This document shows, piece by piece, positions 30,470 to 44,500 of a stretch of 64,000 nucleotides of DNA. The notes beneath the pieces were generated by a model that was not told where the DNA came from, made no database searches, and was given only the letters and a program-made list of their open reading frames with translations. The translations under genes and the position numbers were made by a program. This DNA comes from Maea johnstoni (taxonomy: Eukaryota > Annelida > Polychaeta > Spionida > Magelonidae). The stretch covers positions 36,667,484 to 36,731,483 of the forward strand of contig OZ012694.1 of NCBI GenBank assembly GCA_963942565.1, in the 5' to 3' direction. Every line of letters begins with the position of its first letter. Position 1 is the stretch's first letter.

Positions 30470-33400
30470 ATTGAGGTGAAGAAGTACAAACAACATAACA
30501 TAATTATCATGGCTACGAAACTACTCGAACAGGAACAAAAATAAATAACTATTAACCGATCAGGTGAAATTAGTACTAACATTTCTGTTCCTTAGCCATT
30601 ATGCTGCTGCACGCTATTTTGACTAAAACAAAAAGGAAAACCTGGAACAAATGGATGGAACCTTGGATAATGGGTACTCATCTGAAAGTACTTAGCAAGA
30701 GCTATTCAATGAGTACCAACACGACCGGGTTAAGATGGTTTTCAAAACCCTATGCGTCTATGTCCTTTGGATGAAATTAGCCTCAGGATTGGACGAGTTA
30801 ATGAGAAATACTGGTTGGAAACAAATGCTAGGCTTCCTTCTTTCCATAGACTTTGGCAACCACTATATACTAGTAACGAATTTTCAAATTTATCATCCTT
30901 AAATGAGACTTACTACTGAGTTCTAACTCTATTGCTTTCCGTACTGATTCATGAATGACTACACATTATAGAATGTGACAATTTTTCTGTGACAATGAAA
31001 ACCTTATTTCAAACTTTTAAAATATGGCACTGAGCACTTGCCCCTGGTGTTGGGGTAGTAGCCATGACAGGTCATGGGTGACATCGCCAACATAGAATAG
31101 CCTCAGGAGGCATGTCGAATGTCAAATCGGCTAAATATAACTCACAAAACAACTTGTAGACGTGTGCAGTAATATGTCCCCAAACAGCTCGGCCATAGTA
31201 CAGGTCATTCACCTACTGAAATATAGATCAAAGCGTCCACATGAATAGGTACCTTCGCCGTCAATTGCTTTCCTGAGAATGATTAGACACATGCCTGGAT
31301 AGCAGATACCAAACCACAGGTAGCATTTTGCATTTAACCATAACTATACACTATTAGCCCCTAAAACAACGGACAGGCGTCGTGCAGGCAACCCATACCT
31401 CCCAAAGGTACTACGTGTATCGCAGCCGCTCGCCTGTCCGTGGGGGCCAATGTCAGAGAATGCTTACGCGTTTAAATCACATGTTTTGATTTTTAAGAAG
31501 GTCAAGAAATTTCGAATCATATTATGTCCATTTATGTCTACGATAATGAGAGATCTTATTGTGACCGGCATTCTGGTCTCATTTCTCTTAAGTCACGTGA
31601 TGTGGAAGGGATGGGTGAAACCGGGGACGTCTTAGGGCGCTGACCAGCCATGATCGACGGGACCCCAAGTGACGTGCGCTTAATAGAGACAGCCACCTCC
31701 CGTGAAAAGTAGACTACTGTGTCAAGGGTGCAGATTTTTCAAGTCATGCCAAGTTGATTTATATACCAATAAACACTGTAGCTGTGTTTTTATTTAGCAA
31801 TCTACGATGTCTGTAGTTCGCGGCAACATCACGTGGTGAAATTAAAAGCAAGTAAGAACGAGTCACGTAGCAAGTAAACTAGATAGGAAACCATTGCTGC
31901 TGATTTATTTGAAGGGGAGATTATAATGTTAGGCGTAAGAGATGGCCCAGAACAGGAAGGTATGACATGCCATGCATTGCTAATGTCAGGGCAATACATG
32001 TTTGTATGAGGGGATATTCTGACCAGCCAATTTCATTGCGGTAGAGTTTCTCCAGAAATTGTCGTCTGGAACTGCGCTACTTTTGGCAATAACTTTGTAA
32101 TAGAAAATGATTTTACAAACTATTGAAGGAGAGTTGTTACTAATGTTCGGATTAACATTTGCGCATCACTTATTTTCCTACTATGCTTTTGCCTGCAAGA
32201 TCTGATCAAGATTGTCAGGTTGTTTTTGGCCGCTGTGAGCATGAATGGGATAACTGACTTTGATATGGGGTCATATACTTTTTTCATAATAACACATGGA
32301 ACTATAAAATACCTAGAACAACATAACTTCAAAGAAAAAAGGTTTGGCTAACATCGGTGTATTTCAATGTAATCGGTGAAGTCCGTCAGCACCTGCGCGT
32401 GCAGTATTTCATATACCACTCGGCTGTGATTGGTGGAAACAAGTGGAACAAAATGTTGTCACATCTATCTGTCAATTGACCAATTGCAAGCAGTCTACAA
32501 TAACAAATAAACGTTGGAGGAAGGGAGGGGGGGGGGGGTGTTCTCCACACTCAGACAGGGGTCCTGGTAAAAGATGCTAACCTTGGAGACGATTGGACCC
32601 TGGATCAAGTTGTTTACGATTGTACCTACCCCCTTCCATGACAAAACAGTTTTAAATCGAAACGATTGCCAACTTTTACCTTTCTGCATCTACGTCATCC
32701 GCCAAATTCCACTCTTCACATGCCTATCAGAGCGTGTGCACTGGTACATACATCACCCACTATAGGGTCTTTAGGGTCAGACCTCCTCCATCTATTTATA
32801 AGTGCATTATCAGAAGCCACAGATTTGTTAAAATTCAGGACCATAGCTCAAGAGATACGTATGTCTTTTAATCGGAACAGGGCATGGCCAGATGTTTGGC
32901 AAATATGGGGAACAACACGGGTAGCGTTTTGGTCCTTCGTAAAATACCCGTGTTTGGAAACCAAAACATGTCATAGGGCGCTTACACGCAAAGGTCTTTT
33001 CTGTCATTTTGGTCATTCCATTTTCCCACTTGTATATAGTTAGGATAGGATACAATCGTTTTTGTGATCGGCCATATTGACACAAGGGTAGGAAATTCAA
33101 AAATTGGCTGCATCATAACGTTGCTTGCCAGTTTGGAAGTGAAGGTTCAATTGCTACCTTCACAATTAAACACAGTCTCTGCATACTTTCTCACCTGCCT
33201 CGAACCGGTTTGGAACCTAACTCCTTTTAATATTTGGCACTGCTGCATAATGCCACAACACAGTAGCAATGAAGGGATGTCCAGCTGCAAAGTTGAATAA
33301 AGTGTTGCGTAAATATGTTAGATATTGATTATTTGATTATTATTGATTATAATTTATTGATTATTTCACTCAATAGACAACGCCAAGATACTGTTGAGGC

Positions 33401-35154
33401 TACAAATGGCGCCAACCATTAGAAGTAATGAATTCATGGTCAGGCAGGTTGAAACCAAATGTGGTTTGTCGAGTAAGAAAACGGGCCCCTGGTTTATGCA
33501 CTCCGTGTCGCAATGTGAACTCGCACTTCCCGATCCCGTTTGCGGAGTCGACCTAACCTTGTTTTGAAAGGCTTTCAGGCGTGGGCAAGAGGGCTTTCTT
33601 AACGTCTTTCTCTTTTGTGGTGTTTTTTGCTGATTAGTATGCACTGACCCCGATATGCTGAGACGCAGACATTTGTCAAAACATCTTCAAGGCAAGGGAG
33701 ACTCGACCTGCTTTGCCTGTTCGTCTTGAATGGCTGGTTTTGACATTTTAAATGATCTTAACAAACTGCTTTATATGTATGTGAAGTGGCAGATGAGAAA
33801 TAAACAAGGAAGTGGTCATTTCATCAATGGTAATGCTAAAAGCTATGAACTTTTAGTTTTCAGTTTTAGAGGTTAAAATTTGGGTTTCCAGTCGTAAATT
33901 GCGAAAAATACACTTCGCCAATAGTGATCCTTTGCAACAACTTTGGAAATCCCTAACACGCGAAAACTTAGGCAAAACGTGCAGGGTTGACCAATTCATG
34001 CTTATGAGTTCTTTTATATATTAAACGGATCTATGATGCTTTCGGCTATAAATTTGTTGAACGATGATCTTTAAAATGTTAGAAGAGAGATACACACTAA
34101 GCTTTTGAATGTTTTAAGTAAAGTTGTCAGGCTGTTTTTGGCCACTGAGAGCATTAGCGTGAAAAAAACAAAGCGAATAGTCGACGGGACGGGCATTTCA
34201 CCCAGCCAGACAGGAGTGAAGCTATGCAATGATAATATATGCTTTTAGTACTTGGCCAAATGAAGGTGTATATAGCATTTCTAACGGCTAACCACTTCCA
34301 CCTCACCTCAGCCACGTATAGTTGGTCTCATATAGATTTTAAAGATATACCTGATTATTTCAATAATCGTTCGTTTTGGGATAAATAAGATGCCTCTTCA
34401 GTCAGCTCTCCAGCAACAGCTCATTTGATGTTATGCATAGATAGAGGACTGTGTGCGGCGGCAGCGCTGCACACATCACACGATTTTGACTGCTCTAGAG
34501 AATGGTGAAGGGCAACCTCTACTCCCGCGATTCGTTCACGTCACATTAAGTTAATATCTAAAGGCGATACAACGAGAATGTGACACCCCTATATTCACAT
34601 AAAGAGTTCTCTTAAATGATATCATTATAGATCGCACGAGTGAAATCGTCAGGAAATGTTCGTTTAGCTAAAGCACACACGAACCATAACGGGATATATC
34701 AAATAGTTCACAATTTTAGTTTTATTTCCTTAATCACTTTTTCGCTTTCTCCATTGGATGTCTCAAGTCTCTTTCCTTAGGAACTATTTCATTTGAGATA
34801 TATCATACGGCTTATCTTCATCTTTTCTTGCCCAAAACACTTAAAACAGCCAACAATAATTCAAAATGTATTCCTGACGAAAGTTGTTCTCGAAAGTAAG
34901 TGTTTATCAAACTTGATAAGTATCTCCCTTGGATTCTTTTTCTGTGAATGTATGATTTGTTCTATTTTAATTTTAGATGCATCGTTACAATTAGACAGCA
35001 CGCTAGGCATGAATAGGTTTATTCATTCTTGCCTGTGCTTCCCGGATATATCTATGTTATCGACATCCTTTTAAAATATTGCTGTTTTTGGAAACTTATC
35101 TAAAGACGAAAATTCTCATGATATCCCAATGTCAATTTCTTTAAGTATTTTACT

Positions 35155-35156
<2 letters not shown>
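30470..35156. other. Long AT-rich intergenic stretch
   Basis: No host gene recognised. It holds a segment at about 30727-30812 that matches 45478-45565 on the other strand, a short hairpin at 31369-31441, and a G run near 32528-32538. Open frames up to 125 codons (32666-33043) match no family I know. Confidence 0.5.
31369..31441. repeat. Short inverted repeat, possible hairpin
   Basis: ACGGACAGGCG at 31369-31379 and its exact reverse complement CGCCTGTCCGT at 31431-31441, with a 51-base GC-richer loop, in otherwise AT-rich DNA. Confidence 0.7.
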
Positions 35157-35787
<631 letters not shown>

Positions 35788-35792
35788 TGTGC

Positions 35793-36037
<245 letters not shown>

Positions 36038-39000
36038 ACTGGCAATCAGACATCTCTGTGGGAGATCCCTGAGCATACATGATTCAAGGAATAAGCCTAC
36101 CAAAAAGTAGAAGTAGATGTTTAGCTTGGATGTCCGCAAACTGGGATATCTAACCGCAACTGAACCTATCCTATTGCATTCGTCTCATTTCATTGTGCAC
36201 GACCATGCCATGAGATAGCGAATCAAGAGCAACACTGTTATCACCTGATCATCCGGGTCCTAAGCTAAGTACAGGATAAATGTATCCTTTAGAAACCCGG
36301 CAAAGCGGGCAATACTTTTCTTGCGATTATAAAAAGATAGAGTTAAAAGAATGAGCTTCAATGCACCGGTAACATGATCTCAAGTGTTAATCCCATCTCA
36401 GACCACAGCATGGGGATAATCCATAGGACCCAGGATTTTCAGACTCACATCAGTCATATCTGATGTGAATAAAGATATCTAGATGCCAATCTTAAATAAC
36501 CTGCGGTTGCAAGTACTTTTAAGCAAAATTATGTTAGAACGATTAAAACAAATCGAGGTATTGTGCGAATGATCTATGCGTACGCGTGGCTTGCTTATCT
36601 GTATTATGGGCTAATGTGCATGCAATACGGCACATTCAGGAATGCGGAGGGACAAACCATATGAACCGATGTGCATGAAGCAAGACTTCGTTGTTCAGTG
36701 AGTATGACTACTGCTCTTCATATAACAGTATTTTCTTAATTTGATATAGATATCAATTAAAAACTCATTTGGGACAATAGTAGGCAGTATAATAGCACAC
36801 AAATTACTACTATGTTGACACAATCTGCACTATTTACTCTTTAGGAATTACTCTTTAATTTTGAGAAAATTGATTAACAAATGCTATTCATATAGAATAA
36901 ATCAAAACGTTTTCTTTTTGAGAAAAATGAAAGTTACAATACTCAAACTCTGCTGAAGGTATGAGCCTACTCCATACCCATGTCATTTTTGAAAATTCAA
37001 TATCTGAAAACCGACTAAACAGGACAGAATGGTACTCATACCATTACATCTCATACTTATAGCTCACGGATAACAATACACATTTGAATAAGAGGTATTT
37101 TGATATAACGTGACATTGCTTAGATTACACACCTGCATGTACTTGGATTTTGGGCAAAATGTCAAAACTCACTCTTTACTTGAGAACCAGATAGAATCAT
37201 CTGCTCATTCGTGTTAGGTTAAGGTCTAAGGTTCTACTTAGTAAATAGAAAATGCTGATGTTCAGGTTCTGTCATAATTCAACGTACCTATGACATGACC
37301 TTGGACCTAGAGGGGATTCATATTTGCCATATTCGACAACACTTGTTTCAAAAACTGTACCTTTGTTAACTCTTATCCCGCCTCCACCCCACAAAAAATG
37401 AGAAGAAAATAATGCTCAAAAGAATGGAGTAAATGCTCGTAGGAATCTGCACGGTAACGCAGATTGCTAGGTCGTTAGCATGTATTTCAAACAGAAAAAA
37501 CCCTTTGCCATTTCAGCACCGAGGATTTGAGGGAGTATGTGATACAACTGTACAGTAGCTTTCACTCCCTATTCCTCAGACGAATTGTGACATGTTGTTA
37601 ATTTATGATGAAATACTATGTATATATAGTTGTGTAATCATAGGGATGTAAATAGACACGATTAAAAGGTTAATGGTTAAACCCTTTCAAACAGAAAGGT
37701 GTGTGTGTTTCATACACACTCTAAGTTGATCTGGAGGTTTGAGCGAATCGGTGCAATCATGTATTAAAGCAGCCATTGACAACTGCCGTAACATCTTATA
37801 ATAGTTTTTATCAACACTTTGATAAACTAGTGTAAATGGATTAACTGTTTTAAAATACTGTAGAACAGGAAATGTTTACGCCTACTTAATCTTCCCGAAT
37901 TTACCTAATGTGATCGAGACGGTAACAATAAAAACGTTTACTTTAATCGTTTTTTGGTATGGTGTGACAGACGATGTTCGCGGATGACGATGTTCACGCG
38001 TCAGAATTTACAGTGTGTGTAAATGTTATGTTATATAAACTACTTTTTGCCAATAATTGAATCTTAAAACTAAATAGAAATATTTATTAATTCTAAATTA
38101 TTATGAGATAGATATAAAAAAACAATAGAAGCATTTAGTATTTAAACTGATAAATCAAATTGATCAAAAAGGCCTCACCTAAGTTAAGCAAAAACGGCAG
38201 AAAAACTCCAACACAGATTTCAGTGTCAATGATATTAGCCAAGCATTTATTACGACTGACAACATAATGAATATGTACATGCGTTGTATAAATATACGAT
38301 TTATACATCAACGTGTTGCTCCTTAAGAAGCAGGAATTTGTCTGATAAAATAACTATGCATCTTACAGGTATAATGACGCTTGGGTATCTATTATAATTA
38401 TATGAAAAATAACATGGAATATGAAGAGTTGTATAAAAAATAAGTGAGAACCAAAGTCTTTTGTAGGAACCCTGTTGAATCAAATCTGAAATTGTCAACA
38501 TCACATTAAAAAAATGGGTAAGTTACTCATAAATTGCAGGAGGAAAATGAATACTCTTCGAAACATAAAGAACACAATACAATTTAAAAGACTTGCAGGT
38601 AGCGATATACTTTTTTTCTGAACAAATGTTGTGTTGCTCCATTTTTCTAGGCAAATGGCACCAAATATAACTCAATAGGCAGATATCTCTATGCCAGCAT
38701 TCAGAACTAAGATGCTTTATTACTCGATGCAAATGTATGTATGTATTTGGAAATGTATGAATGCAAATGCAAATATATGTATTGGAAACGGAAGTATTAC
38801 AGCATACATATTAATCTATATCACCTACTCATTTATAAATGCATTGTAAATGTTCTATACAGAAATTTGCAGCCTTGCAAGGTTTAGCGGATGGTTTTGT
38901 GATGCTGGTTGATATCACCTGCCATGCTCTCCGAGTCCATTTGCTCAAGCAAGACGATAAAAAACTATTTACAAACTTAACAAATGTATATAAAAATATT

Positions 39001-39084
39001 AAAATGGATATTTGTTGCCAATGAATTATTTTATAAACAGATAGAGTAGACATATATTTATAATAAATTTCAATACAGGAAGTG
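36038..39084. other. AT-rich intergenic DNA
   Basis: No gene recognised on either strand. The short open frames, the longest being 87 codons at 38829-39092, have no known match. Confidence 0.5.
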
Positions 39085-39345
39085 GCGTCCATCCATCCCT
39101 ATCATAGGCCTTAGACATAAGATACATAACTATATGATTACAATAGATAATCGATAGATTTAAATGAGTATATAGATATTCTGACGGCCATCCACTTATA
39201 TCAAAGGCCTACGTAAGTGGTTGGTCTTGAACATAAGATGCACGTAAATTTATGATAAAAGTCGATCATTAATCGAATTAAAAGAGTGTATAGCCCATCC
39301 AGTCCTTATCATAGGTCTTTACAAGTGGATAGGATTGAACGTAAT
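39085..39345. repeat. Degenerate tandem repeat of about 110 bp
   Basis: About two and a half diverged units, starting near 39087, 39187 and 39296. Each has GCCATCCA or CCCATCCA, then TATCAWAGG(C/T)CT, then AACATAAGAT or a variant. Old and strongly decayed. Confidence 0.55.
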
Positions 39346-39435
39346 AATAATGAGGGACATGATAACATATATAGTAAAAGTATAGTAGTATAGTCATCTT
39401 TAACATATAACCATAACGCGATATGAACATTCAAG

Positions 39436-39437
<2 letters not shown>

Positions 39438-39523
<86 letters not shown>

Positions 39524-39525
39524 GT

Positions 39526-39586
<61 letters not shown>
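39438..39586. repeat. (TA)n microsatellite
   Basis: About 150 bp of nearly pure TA with one TGTGTT interruption near 39523. Confidence 0.95.
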
Positions 39587-39587
<1 letters not shown>

Positions 39588-40553
39588 CCAAAAGTGATTC
39601 TTAAATCATCAGTGATATCATGAAATACACACGAGATTGCCATTCTCATGTCTCTCAGTTAAGAGTGATACATTGGTGGTTCGTTTAATACCAATCGGTC
39701 TCTTGGAAAGATTGGAATGGAATACTGGACACAATTCTATGTCCATACTGTGAAGGTGTTGATATTACCATGCGAAATAATTGCAGTAGCAATTTATGCA
39801 CTTTGATTGCTTAAAAAACAAACTTTTGTATAATAACTTTTCAAAATGAAAAAACACAAAGACAGGAAAACGTAGAAGAATCAAACGGCGAACTACAGTT
39901 ATTCTCCCAGACAAAACTGTATTATACATATACAGACAAGAAAACTGTATGATAAAGAACTAAACATATAATTTGCAAAGTGTTCGGTTTTAAAGAAAGA
40001 CACATGGGCAAAAATATGACACAGTGCAAGCCATGCTTTTTAAACAACGAAAACATGATTTCGATTGATAAACGCAAGGAGAAGAAATATGTTTACGAAA
40101 TTGTTACGATATCATGCGTATACACAAACGAAAAATCAATTAACGAAAGCTGGATAAAACTGAATATCCCACGCCTCTCCCTCTCTTTCCCCAAAACACA
40201 CTATTATATACTTCCATGATATATAATTCTACAGAAAACGACACTTTTAAAGCGACCCTTCTTAAATCAGGACGTTTGTACCAAGTCAAACCAGACCATC
40301 CTTGCCTATACAATTTATGAACGCAATAACCACAACACTGGAGAGATTAGAAATTAACGATTGCTTTATAAGTTAAGGTAACTTGTTGTTATGTGTGAAA
40401 TTGCCTCAGAACGAGTTCTCCACATTCCACATAATTTTATACCTCGTACTATTTCCAATACATAATATAATACAATACAATTATGCCTTGAAATATTTAT
40501 CAAATCTTTGAATTGAGTTTACACGACAGACTTAATGCGCCCAGACACGGTTA
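39587..40553. other. AT-rich stretch downstream of the P450 gene
   Basis: This should contain the 3' untranslated region of the minus-strand P450. I see no clean AATAAA in that orientation close to the stop codon. Confidence 0.4.
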
Positions 40554-42116
40554 TCACTCACCACACTGCCTATGGGTTTGTAGATGTCCCCGCGGTTTTA
40601 TGATCACAGGGTAGGGGACCGGGCGAATACTGAGCCCAACGTTATAGTCAAGTGTATACTTATGGCCAGGCACCTTCTCCAGTGTGCACCGCTGCAGAGT
40701 CCTGGTCAGCATCAGAAACAGCTCCAGCTTGGCCAAGTTCATCCCAAAACAAATGCGAGGCCCGGACCCAAAACTCATGATCTTCGCTTCCTTGGCGCGA
40801 TCTACCGCCCCCTCTGACGTCACAAAACGGTCTGGGTTGAAGGTGTCCGGATCGTCCCAAATTCGCGCATCCCTGTTGGCTGACCAGAAGTTCGTCATGA
40901 CGACGGTTCCTTTGGGGATCAGAAACTGCCGGAACGTGATGTCTTTGAGGGTGTACCGAGGGAATCCCATGGGGAGGGGAGTGCCGTACCTTATGAGTTC
41001 CAGTATGAACGCTTCTGTGTAGGGCATATCATTGCGATGTCTGTTGTGCGGCTGACCTCGGCCTACAACTTCGTCGATCTCGCGTTGGATTTTCTCTTGA
41101 AAGTCGTGTTGCGTTGTACAGAAGAAAAGTCCCCAAAGAATGCATGCCCCTGGTCCGTCACTTCCTCCGCCAATAAGTGTCGGCATGATTGCCTTCAAAC
41201 TGTAGTCAAACCATACGGGTTTCTCTTCAAACCCCAAGTTTTTGTGGGACTGCAATTTAGCAGCTGCATAACTGCAGAAGTTTCTTTTCTCCTCGTCTTT
41301 GAGATTATCTTGCGCATCTACAAGTTTTGAGCAGGAGTTTTCAAAACGCGTTAAGGCACCGCCCAGTCTCCGAGCAATACCGGGCAAGAATGGCGTCAAC
41401 CATGGAATGGCCTGCAGGATGTTTCCCGCCGTTGCCGCGCGGTTGAACTCCGTCAGACTGGACTGCATATCGGACAAGCATTGGTCGCCACTGCGGACAC
41501 CCTCTCCGTATGAAACCATGGCCAGTATGCTTAAAACTGTCGTATCAATGGCCTCTCTTGACCGCTCGGGCTGCCAGCCTCTCAGCAGAAGGCCGTCCAC
41601 CAGGGCGTCAGTTTCCGCCAGGATTGTCTCAGCTAGCCCGTCTCCGTGAAAATGTTCCAGTGATCTGAGCGAGTGCGCGGAGACTTTCCTCAGCGCTCGC
41701 CAGGCGTCCACGTCGGGCCCTACGGCCAGGTTCACGCCCCTGCACAGAGACTTGAAGACGGGGAAGGGCGGACGGTTCAGCAAATCCTTGTCCTGCAGCG
41801 CCTCGTGTACTGCCTCGTATCCATTGAGCGCCACTGCGGGCCACGACCCCAGCTTGATGCTGAAGACGTCGCCGTAACGCTGCGCCAGCGTCATGAGCGC
41901 GACGTGCGGGCGCTCACCCAGGGTGGGCAGGTTCCCTATGATGGGCCAGGGGAAAAGTCCCGGGGGTGCATGTCCGGCAGCGGCGGCGGCGCCGAGTGGG
42001 CAGGAGACCAGGTAGAGGCGGTAGGACATTAGCCCGAGTAGCAGTAGTAGTAGCAGTAGGCAGCAGCACCCCGCCCCGCTGAGAGGAAGGTTGTCCAAGC
42101 CTGGGAGAGTCATCAT
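40554..42116 (-). CDS. Cytochrome P450, clan-2-like, single exon
   Basis: Heme-thiolate monooxygenase-type protein of 520 residues, the usual length, expected on the endoplasmic reticulum. In order: a hydrophobic anchor with poly-Leu (about residues 17-38); a proline hinge PPGLFPWPIIGN (51-62); helix C WRALR (Trp139, Arg143); helix I GGGSDG with Asp320; ExxR (Glu373, Arg376); PDRF (428-431); heme loop FGSGPRICFG with Cys456. It reads most like the CYP1/CYP17/CYP2 group; I cannot name a subfamily. I chose the ATG at 42116 because the frame upstream to 42161 starts only with TTG. The whole protein is one exon, unusual for clan 2. Gly321 stands where a Thr normally helps oxygen activation, so the chemistry may be unusual. 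The gene is far richer in GC than its surroundings. Confidence 0.93.
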   Translation of the reverse strand: MMTLPGLDNLPLSGAGCCCLLLLLLLLGLMSYRLYLVSCPLGAAAAAGHAPPGLFPWPIIGNLPTLGERPHVALMTLAQRYGDVFSIKLGSWPAVALNGYEAVHEALQDKDLLNRPPFPVFKSLCRGVNLAVGPDVDAWRALRKVSAHSLRSLEHFHGDGLAETILAETDALVDGLLLRGWQPERSREAIDTTVLSILAMVSYGEGVRSGDQCLSDMQSSLTEFNRAATAGNILQAIPWLTPFLPGIARRLGGALTRFENSCSKLVDAQDNLKDEEKRNFCSYAAAKLQSHKNLGFEEKPVWFDYSLKAIMPTLIGGGSDGPGACILWGLFFCTTQHDFQEKIQREIDEVVGRGQPHNRHRNDMPYTEAFILELIRYGTPLPMGFPRYTLKDITFRQFLIPKGTVVMTNFWSANRDARIWDDPDTFNPDRFVTSEGAVDRAKEAKIMSFGSGPRICFGMNLAKLELFLMLTRTLQRCTLEKVPGHKYTLDYNVGLSIRPVPYPVIIKPRGHLQTHRQCGE

Positions 42117-42193
42117 AGTGTTATCAGTGCCGTAGCTGAGCGCCTTCTGGCAGCTCACCAATTGTCGGCCTTGTACATAGGTACGACATTGCC

Positions 42194-42200
42194 CTTATAT
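42194..42200 (-). promoter_or_regulatory. TATA-like box of the P450 gene
   Basis: ATATAAG on the minus strand, 78 bases before the chosen ATG. This would put the transcription start near 42165 with a short leader. A TGACGTA, close to a CRE half-site, lies about 15-20 bases further upstream. Confidence 0.45.
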
Positions 42201-42299
42201 GTCGTTCAAGCAGCTACGTCACTCGCCACCACCCTCGCCGCGAGATGGAAGCTAGCTTATTGGTTCTTACTCCCTACCAAGTACATCTTTTTCCTCATC

Positions 42300-44500
42300 C
42301 AATCCACTGCCGCAACCTCCACAGGTCACTCCCCACACACATTCCCCTAATCCACCCACACATTTCTCTACCCTTACCAACTGTTACACCACCTACCCTA
42401 CCCAACCCTAGTCTCACCCTTCCCAACCATTGCCTCGGTCTACCCAACCCTTCCGCCACCATACCCACCGCTTCTCCACCTCATCCACCACTTCCACACA
42501 CTGACAGACCGTTCCCAAAAACAAGTCAACCATTGCCCACCTTACACCCACATTAATCAACTATTGCACCACCCACCCCACTCTACTCAACCATTGCCCC
42601 ACTCTACCCCCACGCCAGTCAACCATTGCCCCACCCCACCCCACACTAGTCAACCATTACCCCACCCTACCCCCACACTAGTCAACCATTACCCCACCCT
42701 ACCCCCACACTACCCCCCACTAGTCAACCATTACCCCACCCTACCCCCACACTAGTCAACCATCACCCTCACTCTACCTCACACTAGAGACCATTTCCCA
42801 ACCCTACCCCCACACGAGTCAACTATTTCCCCACCCTACCCCCAAACTAATCAACCATACCCCACGCTAGTCAACCATTGCCCCACCCTACCCCCTCGCT
42901 AGTCAACCATTGCCCCACCCTACCCCCACGCTAGTCAACCATTGCCCCACTCTACCCCAACACTAGTCAACCATTACCCCACCCTACCCCCACACCAGTC
43001 AACCATTGCCCCACCCCACCCCACACTAGTCAACCATTACCCCACCCTACCCCCACACTAGTCAACCATTACCCCACCCTACCCCCCACTAGTCAACCAT
43101 TACCCCACTCTACCCCCACACTAATCAACCATTTACCCACCCTACCCCCACACTAGTCAACCATCACCCCACTCTACCGCACACTAGAGACCATTTCCCA
43201 ACCCTACCCCCACACGAGTCAACTATTTCCCCACCCTACCCCCAAACTAATCAACCATACCCCACGCTAGTCAACCATTGCCCCACCCTACCCCCTCGCT
43301 AGTCAACCATTGCCCCACTCTACCCCCACACTAGTCAACCATTTACCCACCCTACCCCCACACCAGTCAACCATTTACCCACCCTACCCCCACGCTAGTC
43401 AACCATTTACCCACCCTACCCCCACGCCAGTCAACCATTACCCCACCCTACCCCCACACCAGTCAACCATTTACCCACCCTACCCCCACGCTAGTCAACC
43501 ATTTACCCACCCTACCCCCACGCTAGTCAACCATTACCCCACCCTACCCCCACACCAGTCAACCATTTACCCACCCTACCCCCACGCTAGTCAACCATTT
43601 ACCCACCCTACCCCCACGCTAGTCAACCATTTACCCACCCTACCCCCACGCTAGTCAACCATTTACCCACCCTACCCCCACGCTAGTCAACCATTACCCC
43701 ACCCTACCCCCACACTAATCAACCATTTACCCACGCTACCCCAACACTAATCAACCATTTACCCACTTTACCCTCACACTAATCAACCATTGCCCCACTC
43801 AACCCCCATACTAGTCAACCATTACACCATCCTACCCCCACACTAATCAACCATTGCCCCACTCTACCCCCACACTAATCAACCATTGCCCCACTCTACC
43901 CCCACACTAATCAACCATTTACCCACGCTACCCCAACACTAATCAACCATTTACCCACTTTACCCTCACACTAATCAACCATCACCCACTCTACCCCACA
44001 CTAGAGACCATTTCCCAACCCTACCCCCACACGAGTCAACTATTTCCCCACCCTACCCACACACTAGTCACCCATTGCCCCACCCAAACCCCACACTATT
44101 CAACCATTACCCCACCCACCCCACACTAATCAACCATTGCCCCACTCTACCCCCACACTAGTCAACCAATACCCTACCCAACCCCTACAATAATCAACCA
44201 TTGCCCCACTCAACCCCCACACTAGTCAACCATTACCCCATCCTACCCCCACACTAATCAACCATTGCCCCACTCTACCCCCACACTAGTCAACCATTAC
44301 CCACCCTACCCCCACACTAATCAACCAGTGCCCCACTCTACCCCCACACTAGTCAACCAATACCCTACCCAACCCCTACAATAATCAACCATTGCCCCAC
44401 CAAACCCCACACTAATCAACGATTACCCCACCCTCTGAAGACAGTACCGAACCCATTACCCCACCCTACCCACCACTTCCCAATCCCAAGCAATCACTTG
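42300..44500. repeat. 32-bp minisatellite, about 2.2 kb
   Basis: Units of about 32 bp of the form CTAGTCAACCATTACCCCAC plus CCTACCCCCACA, with common variants (TTTACCC, TTGCCCC, CTAATC). The core is regular from about 42580 to 44400 and decays at both edges. A higher-order repeat is visible: a block starting ACACTAGAGACCATTTCCC recurs at 42781, 43181 (400 bp on) and 43998. Another block near 44125 recurs near 44315. One strand is nearly free of G. Open frames in it are artefacts. Confidence 0.93.

Noticed and set aside
42117-42161. Fifteen-residue N-terminal extension of the P450
   Set aside because: It would start at TTG; the first ATG is at 42116 and the TATA-like box spacing fits that start.
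43310-43654. 114-codon Pro/His/Thr-rich frame
   Set aside because: Lies wholly in the 32-bp minisatellite, whose period shifts the frame each unit; no stop arises by composition.
42300-44500. CRISPR-like regular repeats
   Set aside because: Units are contiguous with no unique spacers and the genome is eukaryotic; it is a minisatellite.
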